Origin: Frankiales bacterium
GTDB lineage: Bacteria; Actinomycetota; Actinomycetes; Mycobacteriales; SCTD01
Length of the DNA: 5,913 nucleotides
Assembly (NCBI GenBank): GCA_025965495.1
Contig: JAOPWW010000377.1
Coordinates: forward strand, 1 to 5,913
Reading direction: 5' to 3'
The translations under genes were made by a program, and so were the position numbers. The notes below the pieces were generated by a model. The model did no database searches, was not told the origin of the DNA, and saw only the letters and a program-made list of their open reading frames with translations. The stretch's first letter is position 1. Every line of letters begins with the position of its first letter. This document shows positions 1 to 5,665 of the stretch, piece after piece.

Positions 1-822
1 CACGACCTGCGCACCACCCCGACCCGCTCGCTCGAGCACGCCGACGAGCTGGTCGCCGAGGCCGTCGCCACCGACCGGGTCGTCGTGGCGATGGGTGGCG
101 ACGGCCTGGTCGGACGGGTGGCCAGCCAGGTCGCCCGGGCCGGGGGCCTCCTGGCCGTGCTGCCCGGCGGCCGCGGCAACGACTTCTGCCGCGCCGTCGG
201 CCTCGGCGGCGACCCGGTCGCGGCCTGCGCGCTGCTCGACACCGGCGTCGAGCAGCGCGTCGACGTCGGCGAGGTGTCCTCCGCCACCGGGACGAGGGCC
301 TTCCTCGGCATCGCCAGCATCGGGTTCGACAGCGAGGTGCAGGAGCGGGTCCTCACCAGCCGCCTCCCGCTCGGCGGCCTCGTCTACCTCTACGGGTCGC
401 TCGCCGTCGTCGCCTCCTGGAAGCACGCCCGCTTCACGGGCACGGCCGACGGCGTCCCGTTCGAGGTCACGGGCTGGTCGGTCGCCGTCGGCAACACCGG
501 CGTCTACGGCGGCGGCATGCGCCTCGCCCCCGACGCCTCCGTCCACGACGGCGAGCTCGACCTCGTCAGCAGCTCGGCCACCCCCCGCCGCACGTTCCTG
601 GCCGCCCTGCCCGAGGTGTTCAAGGGCACCCACGTGAGGCGCCCGAGCATCTCCGTGCGCCGGGTCCGGACCGTCGAGCTGGACGCCGACCGGCCCTTCC
701 GGGTCTTCGCCGACGGCGACCCGGTCGGGGTCCTACCGTGCACCGTCACGGTGCGCGCGGGGGCACTGCGCGTGCTGCTGCCCCGGGGAGCAGCGACACT
801 GCCAGGAGGAAGGGCAGACTGA
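1..822 (+). CDS. Diacylglycerol kinase family lipid kinase, 5'-truncated by window edge
   Basis: Seen: frame 1 is open from base 1 to the TGA at 820-822, giving 273 visible residues; the true start lies left of the window, so perhaps 20-40 N-terminal residues are missing against a usual family length near 300. The frame begins HDLRTTPTRSLEHADEL before the nucleotide-binding motif GGDG (visible residues 32-35) and LPGGRGNDF (54-62), then VHDGELD (181-187) and ADGDP (237-241) near the end. Known: this order is that of the DAGK catalytic fold (DgkB, YegS, sphingosine kinases), cytosolic enzymes that phosphorylate a lipid hydroxyl with ATP at the membrane. Inference: lipid kinase of unknown substrate. 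Oddities: the usual Thr after GGDG is Leu36, the nearby Glu of GGDGTxxE is Arg39, and the Thr of PxGTxNDF is Arg58. The MFS gene starts 4 bases downstream. The internal GTG at 85 is not a plausible start because it would cut away the first strand and helix. Confidence 0.9.
   Translation, partial: HDLRTTPTRSLEHADELVAEAVATDRVVVAMGGDGLVGRVASQVARAGGLLAVLPGGRGNDFCRAVGLGGDPVAACALLDTGVEQRVDVGEVSSATGTRAFLGIASIGFDSEVQERVLTSRLPLGGLVYLYGSLAVVASWKHARFTGTADGVPFEVTGWSVAVGNTGVYGGGMRLAPDASVHDGELDLVSSSATPRRTFLAALPEVFKGTHVRRPSISVRRVRTVELDADRPFRVFADGDPVGVLPCTVTVRAGALRVLLPRGAATLPGGRAD
804..814 (+). promoter_or_regulatory. Purine-rich Shine-Dalgarno tract for the MFS gene
   Basis: AGGAGGAAGGG lies inside the last codons of the lipid kinase gene. 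The AGGAGG core (804-809) is 17 bases from the GTG at 827, and the AAGGG end (810-814) is 12 bases away, both longer than the usual 5-9. No start codon in the transporter frame lies between the tract and 827. The stop at 820-822 is only 4 bases from 827, so re-initiation by terminating ribosomes could compensate for the loose spacing. Confidence 0.5.
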
Positions 823-826
823 GGGC

Positions 827-2110
827 GTGACGCGCTGCCAGACCGAGGGTGCGCCCGAGGTCGCGGCTCCGCAGCGGGGCGCGGGCGCCGGCGTGAACCT
901 GCTCGTGAACGTCCTGACCCTGCTGGTCGTCCTGGACTACGCCGACCGCAGCGCCCTCGGCGCCGTCGCCCCCGCCCTGCGGGCCGACCTCGACCTGAGC
1001 CTGGCGCAGCTGGGCTACGTCGGCGCGGTCTTCGGCGTCGTCGGCGGCCTCGCGACCCTGCTCGCGGGGGCCCTGGTCGACACCGTCCCGCGGCTGCGGA
1101 TGCTGGCCCTGTCGGCCCTCACCTGGTCGGTCGCCATGCTCGCTACCGGCCTGGCGAACAGCCTGCTGATGCTGCTGCTCGCCCGGGCCTGCCTCGGCGT
1201 CGTCCTCGCGACCGTCGGTCCGGCGTACCCGTCGCTCATCGGCGACGCCGTCCCGCAGGGCCAGCGGGGCCGCGCGCTCGGCCGGGTGGGTGCGGGCCAG
1301 CTGCTCGGCCTGGGGCTCGGGATCGGCGTCGGGGCGCTCGCCGTGGCCGTCCTGGACTGGCGCTGGGCGTTCTTCGCCCTCGGCGTCCCGGCCCTCCTGC
1401 TCGCCCCGCGCCTGGCCACCGTCCCCGAGCCGGCGCGCCGCGGCAGCGGCGACCCGGTGCCGTTCCGCCGCGTGGTCCGGCTGGTCCGCACGACGCCGAC
1501 CTACGGACTGGTCCTGCTGGCGGTCGCGGCCGGGAGCTACTACCTCGCCGGCGCCTCCGCCTTCTCGACCCTGTTCGCCGTCGCCCGCTACGACGTCAGC
1601 ACCCCGGTGGCCGACCTCGCCCTCGTCGCCCTCGGCGCCGGAGCCCTCTGGGGCATCGTCGTCGGGAGCCGGCTGTCGGACCGCCTGTCCGCCCAGGGGC
1701 GCGGGGCTCACCGCCTCACGTGGACCGCCGGCGGGTACCTGCTCACCGCCGTCGCCTGGATGCCGGCCCTGTTCGTCCACAGCCTTCCGCTCGCCCTGCC
1801 GTTCCTCGTGCTCGGCTCGGCCGCGCTGGGCTCGACCATCCCGTCGCTGGACGCGATCCGGCTCGACGTCGTCCCGCCGTCGATGCGCGGCCGGGCGGAG
1901 GCGGTCCGCACCCTGGTGCGCGCGATCGCCGAGGGCGGGGCGCCGCTGGCGTTCGGCCTCATCGCCTCCCACGCCGGCGGCGACGACGAGGGCCTGCAGC
2001 TGGCCTTCCTGCTCGCCCTGCCCGGACTGGTCGTCGCGGCCGGCCTCGTCCTGGTGGCGCGCCGCACCCACGACCGCGACCGGGCCCCGGTCGCCGCGCT
2101 CGAGGGCTGA
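827..2110 (+). CDS. MFS transporter, 12-TM, substrate unknown
   Basis: Seen: 427 residues from a GTG start to TGA. A short polar N-terminus (about residues 1-22) leads into helix 1 with DYADRSALGAVAP (37-49), followed by a loop and helix 2. The cytoplasmic loop between helices 2 and 3 reads GALVDTVPRLR (81-91), a recognisable version of the MFS motif A. The rest is strongly hydrophobic with WRWAFF in the middle and a charged central loop around residues 200-220, consistent with 6+6 transmembrane helices. Known: MFS proteins are inner-membrane secondary transporters; the helix-1 signature DRxxLxxxxP occurs in several subfamilies, including organic-anion (ACS-like) and Spinster-like carriers. 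Inference: the partner gene immediately upstream makes a lipid-related substrate possible, but the sequence does not decide it. Start: 827 is the first in-frame start after the upstream stop; the alternative GTG at 893 has no Shine-Dalgarno and would cut off the N-terminal tail. It ends 11 bases from a converging ORF. Confidence 0.88.
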   Translation: MTRCQTEGAPEVAAPQRGAGAGVNLLVNVLTLLVVLDYADRSALGAVAPALRADLDLSLAQLGYVGAVFGVVGGLATLLAGALVDTVPRLRMLALSALTWSVAMLATGLANSLLMLLLARACLGVVLATVGPAYPSLIGDAVPQGQRGRALGRVGAGQLLGLGLGIGVGALAVAVLDWRWAFFALGVPALLLAPRLATVPEPARRGSGDPVPFRRVVRLVRTTPTYGLVLLAVAAGSYYLAGASAFSTLFAVARYDVSTPVADLALVALGAGALWGIVVGSRLSDRLSAQGRGAHRLTWTAGGYLLTAVAWMPALFVHSLPLALPFLVLGSAALGSTIPSLDAIRLDVVPPSMRGRAEAVRTLVRAIAEGGAPLAFGLIASHAGGDDEGLQLAFLLALPGLVVAAGLVLVARRTHDRDRAPVAALEG

Positions 2111-2121
2111 CCGGCCCGACG

Positions 2122-2301
2122 TCAGTCGTCCGTGGCCATCCCCGGGCCGCCGTCCTCCGGCGCCCCGTTCGCGACGCCACCGCCGCTCACGACGAAGCTC
2201 TCGTCGTCGCCCGGCGGAGCCTCGGCGGTGTCGTTGCTCGGGGTGCCGAGGGTGCTGCCGCTGCTGCCGTCGGACGCGTCGTCGCCCTTGAAGATGCCCA
2301 T
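2122..2301 (-). CDS. Small acidic hypothetical protein, 59 aa
   Basis: I do not recognise a family. Seen: ATG at 2301 to TGA at 2122, filling most of the gap between the methyltransferase stop and the converging transporter stop. The protein begins MGIFKGDDASDGSS and ends GMATDD. It has 12 acidic residues (9 Asp, 3 Glu) and a single Lys, with many Gly, Ser and Pro, no Cys, no membrane segment and no signal peptide, so it is probably disordered and cytosolic. Coding support: 57 of 59 codons end in G or C, a boxed-in position, and a weak GGGCAGG Shine-Dalgarno (2310-2316) 8 bases upstream. It starts 28 bases after the methyltransferase stop and is likely the last gene of that operon. Caution: an antisense frame over the same bases also has high GC3, because third positions coincide, so codon bias alone does not choose the strand. 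The antisense frame, however, runs on through the methyltransferase and is not credible. Confidence 0.55.
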   Translation of the reverse strand: MGIFKGDDASDGSSGSTLGTPSNDTAEAPPGDDESFVVSGGGVANGAPEDGGPGMATDD

Positions 2302-2329
2302 GCGACCGGCCTGCCCGCGGCGCGGTGAC

Positions 2330-3559
2330 CTAGAACACGGGGGCGGACAGCAGGGCGACCGTCTCGACGTGCTCGGTCATGGGGAACGCGTCGAAGGCCC
2401 GCAGCGACTCGAGCTCCCACCCGACGTCCAGCATCACCCTGAGGTCGCGCGCGAAGGACGCGGCGTCGCAGGACACCCAGGCGAGCGCCCGAGGCCGCAG
2501 GCCCGACAGCGCGCGGGCGACCTCGAGGCCCGCACCGGCGCGGGGCGGGTCGAGCACGACGAGGTCGGGGCGGCCGAGGCGCCGGACCACGGCGGCGTCG
2601 ACCGCCTCGGTGCGGACCTTCACGTGGGAAAGGTCGGCGGTGTTGCGGGCGGCGTCGGCCGCGGCCCGCGGGTCGCTCTCGACGGCGAGCACCCGGCCGT
2701 CGGGGCCGACCGCGTCGCCGAGGAGCGCGGCGAACAGCCCCGCCCCGGCGTACAGGTCGACGGCGGCCTCCCCCGGTCGCGGGGCCAGCGCGTCGAGCAC
2801 GACGTCGGCGAGCAGGTCCGCGGCGCCGCGGTGGCCCTGCCAGAAGCCCCCCGCCGACACCTCGAAGCGCCGCCCCCGCACGACGTGGGACAGCCCGTGC
2901 GGCGACCGCAGCCGCCGCCCCCCGACGACGACCCCGGCGTCCACCTCGGGCAGCGGCGAGGGCCGCCCCTCCACGTGGACGACCTGCTGGTCGCCGGTCG
3001 CCGTCGTGGCGCCCTCGACGACGGTCGCGCCGGGCCAGGGCAGGTCCAGCACGGGCGGCAGGCCCGGGGCGGCGATGAGGCAGCGGTCGAGCAGCTGCAG
3101 GTCGTGGGAACGGTGCCGGTGCAGTCCGAGCCGGCCCTCGGCGTCGGCGGCGTAGGCGATGCGGGTGCGCCAGCCCAGGCCGTCGTCGTCGCCGGGGACG
3201 ACCTCGACCTCGCCGTCCCACGCGACGCCGGCCAGGCGCTGGAGCTGCTCGGCGACGAGCCGGGCCTTGAGGACCCGCTGGTGCGGCAGGGCGACGTGCT
3301 GGAAGTCGCAGCCGCCGCAGCGGCCGGGCCGGGCGTAGGGGCACGGCGGCTCGACCCGCTCGGGCGCGGCCTGGAGCACCTCGACGGCGTCGGCGCGCAG
3401 GTACTTGGCCGTCTCCCCCGTGACGACCGCGCGGACCCGCTCGCCGGGGAGCCCGTGCCGCACGAAGACGACCCGGCCGTCGGGCGCCCGGGACACGCAG
3501 GCTCCGCCCGCGGCGACCTGGCCGAGCTCGAGCTCCAGGACGACGTCGACGCCCGTCAC
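2330..3559 (-). CDS. TRAM-domain class I SAM-dependent RNA (uracil-5-)methyltransferase
   Basis: Seen: 409 residues from GTG at 3559 to TAG at 2330. An N-terminal TRAM-like beta domain (about 4-65) is followed by Cys73, Cys81, Cys84 and the later Cys160 (in LLDRCLIAAP), matching the four Fe-S cluster ligands of RlmD. FWQ (239-241), the SAM-binding DLYAGAG (268-274), LDPPRAGAG (336-344), the catalytic nucleophile Cys364 in WVSCD and the general base Glu399 in TEHVET follow. Known: TrmA/RlmC/RlmD enzymes form m5U in tRNA or 23S rRNA through a Cys-uracil adduct, in the cytosol. Which RNA is modified cannot be told from sequence. Start choice: the open frame extends upstream to 3730, but that part reads as an Arg/Pro-rich shadow of the importer; GTG 3559 overlaps the importer stop as GTGA and places the TRAM domain at the N-terminus, so expression is probably translationally coupled. 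All catalytic residues are intact. Confidence 0.93.
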   Translation of the reverse strand: MTGVDVVLELELGQVAAGGACVSRAPDGRVVFVRHGLPGERVRAVVTGETAKYLRADAVEVLQAAPERVEPPCPYARPGRCGGCDFQHVALPHQRVLKARLVAEQLQRLAGVAWDGEVEVVPGDDDGLGWRTRIAYAADAEGRLGLHRHRSHDLQLLDRCLIAAPGLPPVLDLPWPGATVVEGATTATGDQQVVHVEGRPSPLPEVDAGVVVGGRRLRSPHGLSHVVRGRRFEVSAGGFWQGHRGAADLLADVVLDALAPRPGEAAVDLYAGAGLFAALLGDAVGPDGRVLAVESDPRAAADAARNTADLSHVKVRTEAVDAAVVRRLGRPDLVVLDPPRAGAGLEVARALSGLRPRALAWVSCDAASFARDLRVMLDVGWELESLRAFDAFPMTEHVETVALLSAPVF

Positions 3560-5559
3560 GGCGCCAGCCGGCGGAACGCACCCGGCGAGGAGGTCGGGTC
3601 GTCGTCGCCGCGCCGGCGGTCCGAGGAGCGCAGCTGGTAGGGCACGCTCGCGACGATCACCCCCGGCTCGAACAGCAGGCGGCCCTTGAGCCGCAGGGCG
3701 CTCTGGTTGTGCAGGAGCTGCTCCCACCACCGGCCGACGACGTACTCAGGGATGAAGACGGTGATGACGTCGCGGGGGCTCGAGCGGTGGTAGTCCCGGA
3801 CGTGCTCGAGGACCGGGGCGGTGATCTCGCGGTACGGCGAGGCGATGATCGTCAGGGGGACGTCCAGCCCGCGGGCGTCCCACTCGTCCTGGAGCGCGCG
3901 CGCGTCCTCGGCGTCGACCGCCACGGTGAGGGCGGTGAGGTCGTGGGGGCGGGTCGCCTTGGCGTAGGCGAGCGCGCGCAGCGTCGGCGCGTGGACCTTG
4001 CTCACCAGCACGATGGCGTGGTTGCGGCTCGGCAGCGGCGGGTTGACGTCCTCGGGCTCGAGCTCGGCGCGGACCCGGTCGTAGTGCCGCCGGATGCCCT
4101 GCATGAGCACGAACAGCACGGCCATCGCGATGAGGGCGATGTAGGCGCCGCGGGTGAACTTGGTGATGAGCACGATCACCAGGACGACGCCGGTCATGAC
4201 CAGGCCGAAGCCGTTGATGACGCGGGAGCGGCCCATCCGCCCGCGGGCGGCCGGGTCCTTCTCGGTCCGCAGCAGGCGGGTCCAGTGCCGGACCATCCCG
4301 ATCTGGCTCAGGGTGAAGCTGATGAACACCCCGACGATGTACAGCTGGATGAGCTGGGTGACCTTGGCGTCGTAGGCCACGATCAGCACGATCGCAAAGC
4401 CGGCCAGCAGCACGATGCCGTTGCTGTAGGCCAGGCGGTCGCCGCGGGTGTGGAGCTGACGCGGCAGGTAGCCGTCCTTGGCCAGGATCGAGCCGAGGAC
4501 GGGGAAGCCGTTGAAGGCGGTGTTGGCGGCGAGCACGAGGATGACGCCAGTGAAGGCGACCGTGACGTAGAACAGCGGCCGCACGTCGCTGTAGACCGCG
4601 GCCGCCAGCTGGCTGATCACGGTGTGCTGGGTGTAGCCGTCGCCCACGGGCACGCCGCCGCGCAGCAGCTGCTCGGCGGGGAACTCCGCGAAGCGCAGGC
4701 CGGTCACGTTGCCGAGGGTGATGATGCCCATGAGCATGGTGACGGCGACCGTGCCCATGAGCAGCAGCGTCGTGGCCGCGTTCTTGCTCTTGGGCTTCTT
4801 GAACGCCGGGACGCCGTTGCTGATGGCCTCCACGCCGGTCAGGGCCGCGCAGCCGGAGGAGAAGGTGCGCAGGAGCAGGAAGCCGGCGGCCAGGCCGGTG
4901 AAGCCCTGGCTGAACTCGCTGGTCGGCGCGATCGAGAACTGCGCGCTCTCGACGTCGGGGAGGTGGCCGAAGGCGTAGCGGTACAACCCGAACACCGTCA
5001 TGCCGATGATGGCGAACATGAAGCCGTAGGTCGGGATGGCGAACGCGGCGCCGCTCTCCTTGACGCCGCGCAGGTTGATCGCCATGAGCAGCAGCACCAG
5101 CCCGACGGCGACCACGGCCTCGTGGCCCTCGACGGCCGGGATCGCGGACGCCGCGTTCTGCACGCCGGAGGAGATGGAGACGGCGACGGTGAGGACGTAG
5201 TCGACCAGCAGGGCCGCCGCGACCGTCAGCCCGAAGCGGGGGCCGAGGTTCACCGTGGCGACCTCGTAGTCGCCGCCGCCGCTCGGGTAGGCGTGGACGT
5301 TCTGCCGGTAGGAGGCGACCACCGTCAACATGACCAGGACGACGATCAGCCCGATCTTCCAGCTGAACGAGTAGGCAGCCAGGCCGGCGATCGACAGCGT
5401 CAGGAAGATCTCGTCGGGGGCGTAGGCGACCGAGGAGAGCGCGTCGCTGGCGAACACCGGCAGCGCGATCCGCTTGGGCAGCAGGGTCTCGCCGAGCTTG
5501 TCGCTGCGGAGCGCCCGGCCGATGACGAGCCGCTTGAGGACGTCGTTCACATCAGCCAC
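3556..5559 (-). CDS. KimA-type APC-superfamily potassium importer
   Basis: Seen: 667 residues from GTG at 5559 to TGA at 3556. About 12 hydrophobic segments occupy residues 30-490, followed by a cytosolic alpha/beta domain (about 513-643) that ends in SVPYQL. Helix-1 FASDALSSVAYAP, the segment YPSGGGDYEVAT, LLVDYVLTVAVS, SSGCAALTGVEAISN and RGDRLAYSNG all match my recollection of Bacillus subtilis KimA (YdaO). Asp39, Tyr46, Asp120, Thr124, Ser128, Thr241 and Glu244 fall where KimA's potassium-site residues lie. Known: KimA is a dimeric, proton-coupled, high-affinity K+ importer with a USP-like C-terminal domain, inhibited by c-di-AMP. Inference: K+ uptake here, reinforced by the divergent trkA gene; automatic annotation would probably say only APC permease. 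Start: the frame is open upstream to 5907, but that stretch crosses the divergent gene. GTG 5559 gives MADVNDVLKRLVIGRALRSD, the N-terminus expected from actinobacterial relatives; GTG 5550 and CTG 5565 are alternatives. Confidence 0.88.
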   Translation of the reverse strand: MADVNDVLKRLVIGRALRSDKLGETLLPKRIALPVFASDALSSVAYAPDEIFLTLSIAGLAAYSFSWKIGLIVVLVMLTVVASYRQNVHAYPSGGGDYEVATVNLGPRFGLTVAAALLVDYVLTVAVSISSGVQNAASAIPAVEGHEAVVAVGLVLLLMAINLRGVKESGAAFAIPTYGFMFAIIGMTVFGLYRYAFGHLPDVESAQFSIAPTSEFSQGFTGLAAGFLLLRTFSSGCAALTGVEAISNGVPAFKKPKSKNAATTLLLMGTVAVTMLMGIITLGNVTGLRFAEFPAEQLLRGGVPVGDGYTQHTVISQLAAAVYSDVRPLFYVTVAFTGVILVLAANTAFNGFPVLGSILAKDGYLPRQLHTRGDRLAYSNGIVLLAGFAIVLIVAYDAKVTQLIQLYIVGVFISFTLSQIGMVRHWTRLLRTEKDPAARGRMGRSRVINGFGLVMTGVVLVIVLITKFTRGAYIALIAMAVLFVLMQGIRRHYDRVRAELEPEDVNPPLPSRNHAIVLVSKVHAPTLRALAYAKATRPHDLTALTVAVDAEDARALQDEWDARGLDVPLTIIASPYREITAPVLEHVRDYHRSSPRDVITVFIPEYVVGRWWEQLLHNQSALRLKGRLLFEPGVIVASVPYQLRSSDRRRGDDDPTSSPGAFRRLAP

Positions 5560-5567
5560 GTCCAGAG

Positions 5568-5573
5568 AGGCTA
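5568..5573 (-). promoter_or_regulatory. Possible -10 element (TAGCCT) placing the importer start as leaderless
   Basis: Read on the minus strand, TAGCCT fits the actinobacterial TANNNT -10 pattern and ends 8 bases before the GTG at 5559, so transcription could start at or next to the start codon and give a leaderless mRNA, which is common in Actinobacteria. No convincing -35 is visible. It competes with the Shine-Dalgarno reading of 5576-5581; both cannot be used by the same transcript. It is also part of a short GAGGC-TAG-GCCTC palindrome. Confidence 0.25.
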
Positions 5574-5575
5574 GG

Positions 5576-5581
5576 CCTCCT
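5576..5581 (-). promoter_or_regulatory. AGGAGG Shine-Dalgarno candidate for the importer
   Basis: A perfect AGGAGG on the minus strand lies 16 bases from GTG 5559 and 10 bases from a CTG at 5565 in the same frame. The 16-base spacing is long for direct use, so either initiation is inefficient, the rare CTG is used, or the transcript is leaderless. It does support a real start in this neighbourhood and not further upstream. Confidence 0.45.
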
Positions 5582-5584
5582 GCG

Positions 5585-5599
5585 GGGCGCCTCGCGCCC
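5585..5599. repeat. Inverted repeat, 6-base arms, upstream of importer SD
   Basis: GGGCGC and GCGCCC are perfect inverted arms separated by three bases. On an importer transcript starting upstream, this would form a hairpin ending three bases before AGGAGG (5576-5581). The arms are short and pure G/C, so a chance origin in DNA of this composition is quite possible. Confidence 0.35.
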
Positions 5600-5611
5600 G
5601 CCGCCCCCGTG

Positions 5612-5617
5612 TAGCGT
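5612..5617 (+). promoter_or_regulatory. Candidate -10 element (TAGCGT) for trkA
   Basis: TAGCGT fits the TANNNT -10 pattern of actinobacterial housekeeping promoters and is one of few A/T-containing spots in the intergenic region. Transcription would start near 5624, leaving a leader of about 40 bases. The bases 17-19 upstream do not resemble TTGAC, so this is a weak call from the -10 alone. Confidence 0.35.
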
Positions 5618-5620
5618 CGC

Positions 5621-5649
5621 GGCGGTCCTGCCGCACCGTCGGGACCGCC
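5621..5649. repeat. Inverted repeat, 8-base perfect arms, in the trkA leader
   Basis: GGCGGTCC (5621-5628) and GGACCGCC (5642-5649) are perfect inverted arms around 13 bases. As RNA the stem extends by a U-G wobble (5629/5641) and a G-C pair (5630/5640), giving ten pairs and a nine-base loop. It begins 4 bases after the candidate -10 and ends three bases before the trkA Shine-Dalgarno. That position suits either an operator at the transcription start or a leader hairpin acting on ribosome access. There is no T tract, so it is not a standard terminator. Confidence 0.5.
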
Positions 5650-5652
5650 CCC

Positions 5653-5659
5653 GGGAGGA
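5653..5659 (+). promoter_or_regulatory. Shine-Dalgarno for trkA
   Basis: GGGAGGA sits 6 bases upstream of the GTG at 5666, ideal spacing, and decides that start over the in-frame GTG at 5675 and ATG at 5681. Confidence 0.8.
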
Positions 5660-5665
5660 CCCGCC

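Noticed and set aside
746..2071. 441-residue minus-strand open frame opposite the MFS gene
   Set aside because: Composition is Gly/Asp/Glu/Arg/Gln-rich without domains, and it overlaps a clear transporter throughout; this is a mirror frame produced by high GC.
2112..2149. CGGCCCG and CGGGCCG arms, possible bidirectional terminator between converging genes
   Set aside because: Seven-base G/C arms around a 24-base loop with no T tract, and lying partly inside the small ORF; too weak in DNA this GC-rich.
1290..2291. Plus-strand Ser/Arg/Pro-rich 333-residue frame overlapping the MFS gene and the small ORF
   Set aside because: Out-of-frame shadow with low-complexity Ser/Arg/Pro runs and no motif.
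2132..3640. 502-residue plus-strand open frame opposite the methyltransferase
   Set aside because: It overlaps a methyltransferase with all catalytic motifs, has biased low-complexity composition and no Shine-Dalgarno at 2132.
3560..3730. N-terminal extension of the methyltransferase frame to 3730
   Set aside because: It lies within the importer's C-terminal coding region, is Arg/Pro/Ala-rich, and the TRAM domain begins right after GTG 3559.
3709..5574. 621-residue plus-strand open frame opposite the KimA-type importer
   Set aside because: It is full of His, Asp, Gln, Glu and Arg mirroring membrane-protein codons in reverse, with no recognisable fold; the importer on the other strand is unambiguous.
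5567..5579. GAGGC-TAG-GCCTC palindrome as an operator
   Set aside because: Only five-base arms, already explained by the overlapping Shine-Dalgarno and -10-like sequences; not distinguishable from chance.
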